This document shows positions 6,757-16,600 of a stretch of DNA of 23,038 bases, piece by piece. Each line of letters begins with the position of its first letter. The first letter of the stretch is position 1. The notes below the pieces were generated by a model. It saw only the letters and a list, made by a program, of their open reading frames with translations, searched no databases and had not been told where the DNA came from. Origin of the DNA: JAKVAV01 sp047633195. Its GTDB lineage: Bacteria > Bacteroidota > Bacteroidia > Flavobacteriales_D > Cryomorphaceae. A program made the position numbers and the translations under genes. The stretch covers positions 1 through 23,038 of the forward strand of contig JBLIEU010000035.1 in NCBI GenBank assembly GCA_047633195.1, in the 5' to 3' direction.

Positions 6757-8553
6757 CTAATGCTCCTCCTCACCCTCTGTTAAAGGGACATCTTGAGGAA
6801 CATAATCCAATTCTTTACCAGGTTTACTATAGTCGTAAGGCCATCTGTGCACTACTGGAATTGCTCCCGGCCAGTTTCCATGGAGGTGTTCCACTGGTGT
6901 AGTCCATTCCAAGGTATTAGATTTCCATGGATTTTGAGATGCTTTTTGACCTTTGAAAACACTCCAGAAAAAGTTGAAAAGGAATATTGCCTGTGCAGAT
7001 GCCGCAAAAATTGCGAAATATGTAACGAGTATATTCAAGTCATATACCCCCTCAAACATAGGGTAATCGGTATATTGATAATACCGACGAGGTGCGCCTG
7101 CCAATCCAACAAAATGCATTGGGAAGAATACTCCATATCCACCGACAATCGTCATCCAGAAGTGCATATACCCCAACTTCGAATTCATCATTCGACCGAA
7201 CATTTTCGGGAACCAATGATAGACACCAGCGAACATCCCGAATATGGCTGATAACCCCATCACAATGTGAAAGTGAGCTACAACGAAGTAGGTATCATGG
7301 ACATTTATGTCAAGGGCTGAATCAGCCAAAATAATTCCTGTCAAACCACCTGTCACAAACGTTGATACTAATCCTATAGAGAAAAGCATCGCTGGTGTGA
7401 ATACCAAGTTTCCTTTCCAAATAGTCGTGATGTAGTTGAAAGCTTTGACAGCTGATGGTATAGCAATCAACAAGGTTGTGAAAACGAATACGGATCCTAG
7501 GAAAGGATTCATTCCCGACATAAACATGTGGTGACCCCAGACGATGAAAGAAAGGAACCCGATAGCCATGATCGATCCGATCATCGCTCGGTAACCGAAA
7601 ATTGGTTTCCTAGAATTTGTAGCGATCACTTCAGAACTAATTCCTAAAGCAGGGAGCAACACAATGTATACTTCAGGATGTCCTAAGAACCAGAATAAAT
7701 GTTCGTAAAGGATAGGGCTTCCTCCTACGGGGTCAAGCGCTTCACCTGCAACATAAATATCGCTGAGGTAAAAGGCAGTTCCCATCGATCTATCCATTAT
7801 TAGGAGTAAAACAGCTGCAAACAAAACGGGGAAAGACAAAACTCCTAAAATGGCAGTAACGAAAAAAGCCCAAATAGTTAATGGCAATCGTGTCATCTTC
7901 ATCCCTCTTGTACGAAGGTTTAGGATGGTCACGATGTAATTCAAACTGCCTAATAGTGATGAAGCGATAAATATGGCCATACTTGTTAGCCATAGCGTCA
8001 TTCCCAATCCCGATCCTGGCATTGCCTGCGGTAATGCGCTCAAAGGAGGATATACTGTCCAACCACCACTAGCGGCCCCTGTCTCAATAAAAAGTGACGA
8101 CAACATAATGACACTAGAGATCAAGAAAAACCAGTAAGAAAGCATGTTCAAGAAACCTGAAGCCATGTCTCTTGCACCAATTTGCAATGGAATGAGGAGA
8201 TTACTGAACGTACCACTCAATCCTCCTGTCAAAACGAAGAACACCATAATGGTACCGTGAATCGTCACAAGTGAGAGATACATGTTTCTATCTAGGACAC
8301 CATCAGGCGCCCATCGGTCTCCTAAAAAGTAATTCAAAATCTCAAAGCTCTCTCCAGGCCAAGCCAGCTGAAGTCGGAAAAAAACCGACAACATCATGGC
8401 AACTATACCCATGAAGATCGCAGTGATTAAGAACTGCTTGCTGATCATCTTATGATCTTGAGAGAATACGAACTTGCTTACAAAACTCTCTTTCTCGTGG
8501 TAATGCTCATGCGAATGAGCATGTGCTTCATGTACTTCTACAGTAGCTGACAT
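6757..8553 (-). CDS. coxA: Cytochrome c oxidase subunit I (aa3 type, A1 family)
   Basis: This is the catalytic subunit of a proton-pumping heme-copper oxidase (598 residues, about 12 membrane helices). Heme a ligands are His99 (IHGT) and His429. The CuB ligands are His292 in GHPEVY, with the cross-linked Tyr296, plus His341 and His342 in WGHHMF. Heme a3 is bound by His427 in VVAHFH. D-channel residues are present (GARDM Asp129, Asn118, Asn135 and Glu294 of HPEVY). The K-channel Lys370 is kept, with Ser in place of the usual nearby Thr. This set identifies an A1-type oxidase rather than cbb3 or ba3. The N-terminus is His-rich (residues 8-20). It is the last gene of the ACIII-cox operon, 6 bases after coxB, and is followed by a terminator. 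No subunit III or IV gene is adjacent. Confidence 0.97.
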   Translation of the reverse strand: MSATVEVHEAHAHSHEHYHEKESFVSKFVFSQDHKMISKQFLITAIFMGIVAMMLSVFFRLQLAWPGESFEILNYFLGDRWAPDGVLDRNMYLSLVTIHGTIMVFFVLTGGLSGTFSNLLIPLQIGARDMASGFLNMLSYWFFLISSVIMLSSLFIETGAASGGWTVYPPLSALPQAMPGSGLGMTLWLTSMAIFIASSLLGSLNYIVTILNLRTRGMKMTRLPLTIWAFFVTAILGVLSFPVLFAAVLLLIMDRSMGTAFYLSDIYVAGEALDPVGGSPILYEHLFWFLGHPEVYIVLLPALGISSEVIATNSRKPIFGYRAMIGSIMAIGFLSFIVWGHHMFMSGMNPFLGSVFVFTTLLIAIPSAVKAFNYITTIWKGNLVFTPAMLFSIGLVSTFVTGGLTGIILADSALDINVHDTYFVVAHFHIVMGLSAIFGMFAGVYHWFPKMFGRMMNSKLGYMHFWMTIVGGYGVFFPMHFVGLAGAPRRYYQYTDYPMFEGVYDLNILVTYFAIFAASAQAIFLFNFFWSVFKGQKASQNPWKSNTLEWTTPVEHLHGNWPGAIPVVHRWPYDYSKPGKELDYVPQDVPLTEGEEEH

Positions 8554-8559
8554 ACGCTT

Positions 8560-9780
8560 CTAATTTCCGTTTTTTTCGGCCAATTGACCATCTTCTTCTA
8601 CAACTTTCTCTTCTTCACTCTCTTTTGTGGCCTTGATACCCTCAGGCTCCACAAAAGGCTTTTGTTCGTCTAGCCATTTCTGAAAATCTTCTCCTGACTC
8701 TACGATAATATTCATTTGCATATTGTAATGCGCCGACCCACATACTTTGTTGCAAAGCAAAATGTAATTGAACTCTGCATCATCTAAAATAGTTCTCATC
8801 GAGTCCGTCGTAATCACGGGCTTGTAAGCGAATTTTGTAGTCATACCAGGAACGGCGTTCATCTGCGCTCGGAAGTGAGGCATATACGCCGAATGAAGAA
8901 CATCACGCGCATTGATGTTAAAAGCAACCTCTCGGTTAATAGGTAGGTGAAACTCTCCTTTTACAATAATGTCATCGTAAGCCGTTGATAAATCGTTGGT
9001 GCTCTCCTTAAAACTCAAGATTTTTGCAATTTGACGACTGTATGCGCCTATTCGATCTTTTAGGTCCTCTGCTTTGTCATCAGGCATAATCTCAGAGGCC
9101 AATTTATTCTCTGCTTTTGTGATTCCTTCTTTTAGCTCTGTAATTCTCGCCTCGATAGTCTCATCTGTAATGAGCCCCAAAGGGTTCTGAGAAGTGATTA
9201 AAAGATAATTTGACTCTCCCATCTTTCCATCAGGACCTGCATATCGTGCTGTCCAGTCAAATTGTTTACCATAAAGCTGTATTACAAGAGCATCTTCTCC
9301 AACTTCGTCAGTTACATCATTCCATACACGCAATCCGTAAATAATCAAGAAAGCTAACGCTATGGTTGGAATGATAGTCCAAACCAACTCAAGCTTATTG
9401 TTGTGAGAAAAATAGTAGGCCTTTCTGTTTTTGCTGTGAACGTACTTCCAACAAAAGAAAAACAGTAAAAAATTTACAATAAAGAAAACAGGTATAAGAA
9501 TTAACCAGTTGACAAAAAACAACTTATCAACGGCCACTCCGTGTTCTGAGGCGGCCTCTGGCAATAACAAATCACTGTATTCCGCAAACTGCCAAATGAA
9601 AAATCCAAAGAAGGCTATCATAAACACCAACCAAAGGTTTGCATTCATCTTGTTGGCCGTCGGCGAAATATCCTCCTCCCGTCGCTTCTGAAGCTCAGAG
9701 GAAACTTGGTATACTTTGGCGATTTGGGCTATACCAACTACAGCCAAAACTACCACCAGCACTAAAAGAAGCTTCTCCAT
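8560..9780 (-). CDS. coxB: Cytochrome c oxidase subunit II (CuA-containing)
   Basis: This 406-residue protein receives electrons from the cytochrome c side and passes them to heme a. The periplasmic cupredoxin domain has the CuA ligands His296 (DVLHSAYMP), Cys343, Cys347, His351 and Met354 (CNKVCGSAHYNM). The two usual helices are at about 92-112 and 132-152. Two further hydrophobic stretches lie at the N-terminus (2-20 and 48-68), so the protein is longer than classical subunit II. A charged, helix-forming insertion (about 206-268) interrupts the cupredoxin domain. The usual Glu of CSExC is Lys here; CuA uses that residue's backbone carbonyl, so binding should survive. There is no C-terminal cytochrome c domain and the tail is acidic. 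It lies between actF and coxA in one operon. Confidence 0.96.
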   Translation of the reverse strand: MEKLLLVLVVVLAVVGIAQIAKVYQVSSELQKRREEDISPTANKMNANLWLVFMIAFFGFFIWQFAEYSDLLLPEAASEHGVAVDKLFFVNWLILIPVFFIVNFLLFFFCWKYVHSKNRKAYYFSHNNKLELVWTIIPTIALAFLIIYGLRVWNDVTDEVGEDALVIQLYGKQFDWTARYAGPDGKMGESNYLLITSQNPLGLITDETIEARITELKEGITKAENKLASEIMPDDKAEDLKDRIGAYSRQIAKILSFKESTNDLSTAYDDIIVKGEFHLPINREVAFNINARDVLHSAYMPHFRAQMNAVPGMTTKFAYKPVITTDSMRTILDDAEFNYILLCNKVCGSAHYNMQMNIIVESGEDFQKWLDEQKPFVEPEGIKATKESEEEKVVEEDGQLAEKNGN

Positions 9781-9798
9781 AATCTTTTCTTATCCTAA

Positions 9799-11079
9799 TT
9801 AAATGCTGTGGTGTAAACTCTCATCTAGATATGGTGACTTTTGTGGCATCAATGGAGCCTTAGTCAATGTCGTCAGCACTCTATTGATGAATAAGCCTGT
9901 GAAGCCCAAAAACATTCCGATCTCTATCCAACCAAAATGCCAGTCCTCAAACAAGACTCCTGGAGTAACCAACATATACGTATCCAGGTAATGTCCAATG
10001 AAAATTATGGTTCCTACAACAATCAAAAAACGCGGACTTCTTTTCGCATCTCTCGACATTAATAACAACATTGGTATAATAAAGTTGATAATAAACATAC
10101 CAAAAAATGGAATTTGGTAAAGTTCGATTCGAGTAATGAAATAAGTAACCTCTTCAGGGATGTTTGAATACCAAATCAGAAGAAACTGAGAGAACCACAA
10201 GTAAGACCAAAGGAAGCTAAGGGCAAATACCCATTTACCAGCATCATGGATGTGGCTTGAATTGACGTCCTTCAGGTACCCTTTCGAAATAAGATAAAGC
10301 GATAATACTACAATAACGTTCATGGCAGAAACCCACATTCCCGAGAATACATACCATCCATAAAGCGTAGAAAACCAGTGTATGTCAATTGACATTAACC
10401 AATCCCAAGACATGGTGCTTGAAATAACCGCGAAAAGCACCAAGAAGAGTGCTCCCCTTTTGTATCCCTTTAAATGCAATTCTATTCCACCTACTTCATC
10501 TTCTTTGAGAGATCTTTTTCTAAACCATCTAGCAAACATGGTAAGAACAACGGCGTATAAAAGCGTCCTAATCCAGAAAAATGGTAGATTTAAGTAAGCT
10601 GATTTATTAGCAATAAGTGAATCGTATTCAACATTGGCTATTACAACAGCTCCTCTTTCCTCAGCCTCTTCCATTGAAGCAAAAAATTCAGGATGCTCAG
10701 ACCCAACGGTAGATTCAGTTACAAACTCGGCATGAACCGCCTCATCCATCCAATGATAAATATGGTTCAGGTGGAAGGTAGAAGCCAAAAGGACTACCAT
10801 CACGACAGCTAAACCAATTGGCACAAAAGAAAAAACAGCCTCAATGACTCTTCTTAAAGAAACGGCCCAAGCTGTTTCAGTAGCAAAATGAAGTGCATAA
10901 AAGAATAATGCGCCCAAAGAGATGGCCAAGAAGTAAAAGCCATTGATCAACAAATTTGACCAAAATCTTCCGTGGTGTTCACTGTTATCGAGTAGGTAAC
11001 CTAAAATCAAAGTCAACACGCCAATAGCAATTAGCACGTATGATACGATTTTGGTTTTGTTTGAGAATACGAAGTTCAT
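9799..11079 (-). CDS. actF: ACIII membrane subunit ActF
   Basis: A 426-residue polytopic membrane protein with about ten helices, homologous in fold to ActC (NrfD/PsrC superfamily), but in ACIII regarded as the non-quinol-binding partner. Recognisable stretches are SSTMSWDWLMSIDIHWFSTL and SFLWSYLWFSQFLLIWYSN, both hallmarks of ActF. A short periplasmic insert (about 120-160) is rich in Glu and contains FHLNHIYHWMDE. No heme or Fe-S motif is present. It lies 18 bases upstream of coxB in the same transcription unit, which fits the physical ACIII-oxidase supercomplex known from Flavobacterium johnsoniae. Its start is the only sensible one, 32 bases after the actE stop. Confidence 0.94.
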   Translation of the reverse strand: MNFVFSNKTKIVSYVLIAIGVLTLILGYLLDNSEHHGRFWSNLLINGFYFLAISLGALFFYALHFATETAWAVSLRRVIEAVFSFVPIGLAVVMVVLLASTFHLNHIYHWMDEAVHAEFVTESTVGSEHPEFFASMEEAEERGAVVIANVEYDSLIANKSAYLNLPFFWIRTLLYAVVLTMFARWFRKRSLKEDEVGGIELHLKGYKRGALFLVLFAVISSTMSWDWLMSIDIHWFSTLYGWYVFSGMWVSAMNVIVVLSLYLISKGYLKDVNSSHIHDAGKWVFALSFLWSYLWFSQFLLIWYSNIPEEVTYFITRIELYQIPFFGMFIINFIIPMLLLMSRDAKRSPRFLIVVGTIIFIGHYLDTYMLVTPGVLFEDWHFGWIEIGMFLGFTGLFINRVLTTLTKAPLMPQKSPYLDESLHHSI

Positions 11080-11111
11080 CCTCCGGGTTGTATTAAGTTC
11101 GTTAAATATTA

Positions 11112-11747
11112 TTATCCTTTAATATCCGAAGTCTCTTCGGTCTTCTCCTCTTGTCCCATCTTCTGGAGATGCTTCACGTAAGCAACCACCTTCCACCTTT
11201 CGGCTTTCGTTAATTGAGACGCGTGCGATCCCATTGCACCTTTACCATAAGTAAGGGTGTGGAACATTTTTCCTTCGGGCAATTCACTCAATGGCCCATT
11301 GTATGCCTGCGGTGCTGGGTGTCCTCCTTTCTCTACTACTGGACCATTGCCTAAACCTTCGGCTCCATGGCACTGTACACAGAAACTAGTGTAAATCCCT
11401 TTACCCATTTCTATGTACTCCTCGTTTTGAGGAAATGGTGATTTCAAAACTGAACCAGCAATTTGATACCCCTCCTGAGTGTTGGGAATCATGTACGGCA
11501 TGTCGTTCATCACGTTCGCAGTCATCGGAACAGTTCCTGCTACCGGCTTCCGCGCTGAAAGTGTCATGTTGTATGGATCGCGAAGAGTGTCTCTCACCTC
11601 ACCATAATCGACGTAGGCTTCCACTGCCGGGCTTCGGTACATATCTGGCATGTACTCGTATCCCGGACTTTGTTCTTGCCTAACACAAGAAGAAAGCGCG
11701 AAAAGAGTCATAACAACTACCACTATTTTTTCAAATGCGTTTCTCAT
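11112..11747 (-). CDS. actE: ACIII monoheme cytochrome c lipoprotein ActE
   Basis: A 211-residue exported c-type cytochrome. The signal sequence ends in LFALSSC, giving a lipidated Cys21 and an anchor in the membrane. One heme site is present (CVQCH, 123-127), and Met172 in GKGAMGSHA is the likely distal ligand. The N-terminal stretch YEYMPDMYRSPAVEAY is characteristic of ActE. ActE is the likely exit point of electrons from ACIII toward the oxidase or a mobile cytochrome c. The start overlaps the actD stop by 4 bases (ATGA), implying translational coupling. The tail is Lys/Glu-rich. Confidence 0.95.
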   Translation of the reverse strand: MRNAFEKIVVVVMTLFALSSCVRQEQSPGYEYMPDMYRSPAVEAYVDYGEVRDTLRDPYNMTLSARKPVAGTVPMTANVMNDMPYMIPNTQEGYQIAGSVLKSPFPQNEEYIEMGKGIYTSFCVQCHGAEGLGNGPVVEKGGHPAPQAYNGPLSELPEGKMFHTLTYGKGAMGSHASQLTKAERWKVVAYVKHLQKMGQEEKTEETSDIKG

Positions 11748-12301
11748 GATACCGCAATTTCTTTTTCGTTGATTTCAATCGCTCCCGCATTCTTGAGCAT
11801 AGACCTCAATCCTTCGGAGGTCATATCAGGATTTTCTTCACTAGTAATTTCCATTACGAATTTATCATCCGTAGTTCTTGGATCGGGATTAACAGCAGTC
11901 ATTCCAGGCAAGGTTCCATTTCTAATCATGTAAGTAATGGCCATCCCATGAGCTGCACACAATACCGTGAACTCAAATGCCACTGGAACAAATGAAGGTA
12001 TGTTTTCCATCAGCGAGAAGCTCGGCTTTCCTCCAATGTTCATTGGCCAATCATCAATCATGAAATACCACATACCCAGAAGGCCTAGTGCCAATCCAGT
12101 AGTTCCAAACATAAAGGATACAATTGCCAGCCTCGTTCTTTTGATTCCAATAACGGGATCTAGCCCGTGAATAGGGAATGGTGAATACACCTCTTTGACA
12201 CGAAAACCTTGTCCAACGATATCTTTCGCGGCTTCTAAAAGACGATGATCATCGTCAAACATGGCATGAATCACCCTCACTGTTTTGTTTGTGCTAGCCA
12301 T
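11744..12301 (-). CDS. actD: ACIII membrane subunit ActD (DUF3341)
   Basis: A 185-residue protein with two membrane helices (about 58-80 and 103-125) between soluble ends. The stretch VYSPFPIHGLDP is the hallmark of the DUF3341/ActD family. It has no cofactor motif; in ACIII it acts as a structural subunit beside ActC. Its start overlaps the actC stop by one base (TGATG) and its stop overlaps actE by four, so the three genes are translationally coupled. Confidence 0.94.
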   Translation of the reverse strand: MASTNKTVRVIHAMFDDDHRLLEAAKDIVGQGFRVKEVYSPFPIHGLDPVIGIKRTRLAIVSFMFGTTGLALGLLGMWYFMIDDWPMNIGGKPSFSLMENIPSFVPVAFEFTVLCAAHGMAITYMIRNGTLPGMTAVNPDPRTTDDKFVMEITSEENPDMTSEGLRSMLKNAGAIEINEKEIAVS

Positions 12302-13674
12302 CAGTGATCTTCTTTTTTGTATTTCTCACCTGATACCTTCAGGATCGTTTTCAATTCGTTCAAAGCCAATACTGGGAAGAATCTTGCAAACAATAAAAAT
12401 AGTGTGAAGAATATTCCAATTGTACCTACGAAGATTCCTATGTCAACCCAAGTAGGGTAGAACATGGACCAACTCGAAGGAACATAGTCACGGTGAAGTG
12501 AGGTTACAATAATTACAAACCGCTCAAACCACATCCCGATGTTTACAACGATAGAAAGAATAAAGGTCGCCAAAAAGCTCGTTCTGATTTTCTTGAACCA
12601 AAACAACTGCGGACTCACTACATTACATATCATCATAGCCCAGTATGCCCAAAAATAGGGCCCACTGAAACGGTTGATAAAGGCGTAAGATTCATACTCA
12701 ACTCCTGAATACCATGAAATAAACAGCTCTGTGATGTATGCCACTCCTACGATGGAACCCGTAACAATAATTACAATGTTCATGTACTCCACGTGCTTGA
12801 CAGTAATGTAACTCTCCAGTTTCATCACTTTGCGCATAATGAGTAGGAGCGTTAGTACCATGGCGAATCCAGAGAATACCGCACCCGATACGAAGTATGG
12901 TGGAAAAATAGTGGTGTGCCAACCGGGAACAATACTAGTGGCAAAATCCATAGATACGATCGAGTGAACGGAGAATACAAGTGGTGTAGCCAAACCAGCC
13001 AATACCAATGAAACTTCCTCGAATCGAGACCATTGCTTAGCCTTACCTGACCATCCGAAACTGAGAAACGCATAAATTTTCTTGGACAAGGGGTTCGTCA
13101 TGCGATCGCGAATAGTAGCGAAATCAGGGATTAATCCGATGTACCAAAATACAAGCGAAACACTAAAATAGGTCGATATGGCAAATACATCCCAAAGTAG
13201 TGGTGAGTTAAAGTTTACCCAAAGTGATCCAAATGTGTTTGGTAATGGAAGTACCCAGTAGGCTAGCCAAATTCTCCCCATGTGAATACCAGGAAAGAGA
13301 GCAGCCATCATTACAGCAAAGATTGTCATTGCCTCAGCAGAACGGTTAATTGCCATTCTCCATTTCTGGCGAAAAAGCAATAACACAGCAGAGATCAAAG
13401 TACCAGCGTGACCAATACCTACCCACCAAACGAAGTTCGTGATATCCCACGCCCAGCCTACGGTTTTATTCAAGCCCCATACGCCAATACCCGTGCTGAT
13501 TAGGTAAACGACACATCCCAATCCCCAAATAGCAATAAGTCCTGCAATGGTAATTAAAATGTACCACGCCCGCGGAGCCTTATTCTCAATAGGCCCAACC
13601 ACATCAACGGTGATATCATGATAACTTTTATCACCTAATATCAGCGGATCTCTTATGGCAGCTTCTTTGTGCAT
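12301..13674 (-). CDS. actC: ACIII quinol-oxidising membrane subunit ActC (NrfD/PsrC family)
   Basis: A 457-residue integral membrane protein with about ten helices. It is the ACIII subunit expected to bind menaquinol near the Fe-S clusters of ActB. Family landmarks are VGIGHAGTLIS (His89), FPGIHMGRIW (His131) and SPLLWDVFAIST (Asp162). The last two contain the His and Asp usually proposed around the quinol site, but I infer this from family knowledge. The cytoplasmic loop at about 195-220 is Lys/Arg-rich. It starts 15 bases after the actB stop and overlaps actD by one base. No reason is seen to prefer a later start. Confidence 0.95.
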   Translation of the reverse strand: MHKEAAIRDPLILGDKSYHDITVDVVGPIENKAPRAWYILITIAGLIAIWGLGCVVYLISTGIGVWGLNKTVGWAWDITNFVWWVGIGHAGTLISAVLLLFRQKWRMAINRSAEAMTIFAVMMAALFPGIHMGRIWLAYWVLPLPNTFGSLWVNFNSPLLWDVFAISTYFSVSLVFWYIGLIPDFATIRDRMTNPLSKKIYAFLSFGWSGKAKQWSRFEEVSLVLAGLATPLVFSVHSIVSMDFATSIVPGWHTTIFPPYFVSGAVFSGFAMVLTLLLIMRKVMKLESYITVKHVEYMNIVIIVTGSIVGVAYITELFISWYSGVEYESYAFINRFSGPYFWAYWAMMICNVVSPQLFWFKKIRTSFLATFILSIVVNIGMWFERFVIIVTSLHRDYVPSSWSMFYPTWVDIGIFVGTIGIFFTLFLLFARFFPVLALNELKTILKVSGEKYKKEDH

Positions 13675-13689
13675 AATCTAGTAATTTCT

Positions 13690-16600
13690 TTAAACCTCTG
13701 TATTTCTCACTTTAACCTGGTAGCTCACACTAGGGCGAACTCCAATTTCTTCAAGCGCGTAATAATGTCTTTTGTCACTTTCTGCCTTTTTCACTCTCGT
13801 TCCTTCGTCATTTCGATCTCCGAAAGTGATAGCATTGGTAGGACAGGCCTCGGCACAAGCTGTAGTGATCTGCTCATCTTGAACAGGTTTCCCAGCCATT
13901 TTAGCTTCTAGCTTACCTCCTTGAATACGCTGAATACACATGGTACATTTCTCCATTACTCCGCGCGAGCGAACTGTAACATCAGGATTTAATACCAATC
14001 GAGCAGTAGCATCTTGTGAAGGATTAACTTCGGCAAACTTATCGTATGCCTTGTAGTTAAACCAGTTGAAACGACGAACCTTGAAAGGGCAGTTATTCGC
14101 GCAGTACCGCGTTCCGATACAACGGTTGTAAGTCATTTGATTCAACCCTTCATTGCTGTGTGTGGTCGCAGCAACTGGACAAACCGTTTCACAAGGGGCG
14201 TGGTTGCAATGCTGACACATCATAGGCATGAATGTGGTAGTCGGGTTGGCGTACTCTGGCTCCTCCATCTCGCGGTAGGTATCAATAGCACCCAATCCTA
14301 TTTCCTCCCCTTTCTCCATGCTCATGTTAGATGAGTAGTAGCGGTCAATACGCATCCAGTGCATATCTCTTCCTCTTCTTACTTCATCTTTTCCTACTAC
14401 AGGAACATTGTTCTCAGAATGACAAGCGGTCACGCATGCGCTACATCCGATACAAGTGGAAAGGTCGATAACCATTCCCCAGTGATGACCCACACCTTCA
14501 ACAGGATGATCGGCCCAGAGATCAATCTTATCGACATCCTTCTTGATCATCTCGCCATCTTCGTGAACCACGAGTCTATGAGGTTTATTGTAGGCGTCTT
14601 GCGATTCGTTTTTGAAAACGGCAAGTGATGTTTCTTTCAGGACAGAATCACGCCCCATAATGGTGTGCTGAACCTGCGTGGTAGCGATCGGATATACTCC
14701 TCCAGCCGCTTCTATTGTGGCTCCACCTACAAAGTAGTTCATGTATCCATTGACCACATCCACAAAGCGATAAGCGTTGGTTCCGATTGGAATCTTTTTG
14801 CCATCGTCATCCATATCATACCCACCGTATTGCTTGGTTCGGTATGCGGCTTTTCCAATATTTTCTTGATTGGCGCCTCTACCGTAACCCAAAGCTATAC
14901 CTATGGTACCTTTCTTTTGGCCTGGCTGAGGAACGACAGGAAGCGTTTCGCTAACCCCATTTACAGTTACAGTCGCGGTAGATGCTGGAAGCTCTTGCCC
15001 TAAGTGCATGTTGAATCCCATTGACTCAGCATCAGCAGGGTTCATGGCAATGTAGTTGTCCCAAGTAACCTTGGAAATCGGATCTGGCATTTCTTGCAAC
15101 CAAGGATTGGTAGAATGCGCTCCGTCTCCGATACCAGTATTTGCATACATTATTACTTCGTATCCTTCTACTGATTTTACTTTAGCCGCATTTCGTGCAG
15201 AAGCAAAAACAGCGTTCATATTCAGTTCGGATGCTTGCACCATCTCAGGAAGTTGTACATCTACTGATCCATTTCTCACAGCGTTGTACCAGAAGTCGTC
15301 AAACAGCAGTCCTTCTGCTCCAAGTCCTGCCATGTATTCTTGCCAAACACCTTTAATGAACTCACGGTATTCAGTGGTATCGCCTGTCCAAGCTAAAATG
15401 CTCTCTTGGTATTGGCGGGTGTTGTATAATTTTCCAATTGTAGGTTGCGCAAGCGCATAGTGTCCTGTTGCGGGATAAAAATCATTCCAAGACTCGAGGT
15501 AATGGTTGTCAGGACTGATCACGTTACAAAGCGTGGCCGTCTCATCTTGCCATAGAGCAAAAGAAACACTTGTTCCTACCTTACTTAATCCTTCTCGGAA
15601 GGCATCAGAATTAGGCAATGAGTATGCTGGGTTGATAGTGCTTCCAATGAGTAGCACGTCAACTTTTCCTTGCTGCATATCATTGACAAGAGCAACTACA
15701 TCAGAATCGTTTCCTTGACTAACAAAAATTTCTTTGGTCGTACTTATCGTATTACCATAGTTTCCAAGCAGCGTGTTAATTGCATTAACTACCGCTTGAT
15801 TATCTGGATCATTACTTCCTGATATGACCAATGATCGCCCCTTGTTTGAAGCAAGTTCATCAGCGGTCATTTTGATGGCATTCATCGGAAGGTTGTCGGT
15901 ATTGACCGAAACAGAAGACCCTCCCGTTTTACTTGCAATCTCGTTGTGAAGAGCTACCAAAGCTCTTCCTTCATCAGATGCTTTCAAAGGAACACGCACA
16001 TCAGCGTTTGAACCAGTGAGTGATAAGCTCGTTTCGTAGTGAAAGTGCTTACTCATCCAATCGCCTGTCGGCTTTCTATTCTTAGCATACTGAGAAACAT
16101 ACTCTGTATGCAAAAGCCAGTTGTTCATGAAATCAGCATCAAAACTCACGATAGTGCGAGCTTTAGAGAAATCGTAAGAAGGAATCATAGACTTACCGAA
16201 AGTCATTTCGTTGGCCTTTCTGATTCCATGTAAAGAAACAGGGTCATAGCTCACTACGCTCACTACATCCTCGCCATATTTAGCTTTAAAATTATCAATT
16301 GCTCTCTGACTCGATGGGCTAATATTAGTCCCCATCAAAAGGGAAATGTTTCCTCCTTTGTCAGCTACGGTTTGTAAAGCTTTAGACACTTTAGCGTCAA
16401 CTGCTGACCATTCACCTACTTCTCCATCAATCATAGGAGCCTGCAAACGCTGGCCATCATAAAGACTAAGAACAGACGAGTTAATCCGAGCATTTAGGAC
16501 TCCATTGTTTAGTCCGTGCTCAGTGTTTCCTTTGATATGAATAGGTCGACCTTCGCGTGTTTTAACCATGATACTGGCATAGTCAACACCATCAAAGTAT

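Noticed and set aside
6678..6773. N-terminal extension of ruvB
   Set aside because: It crosses the coxA terminator and stop; the family's normal N-terminus begins at 6677.
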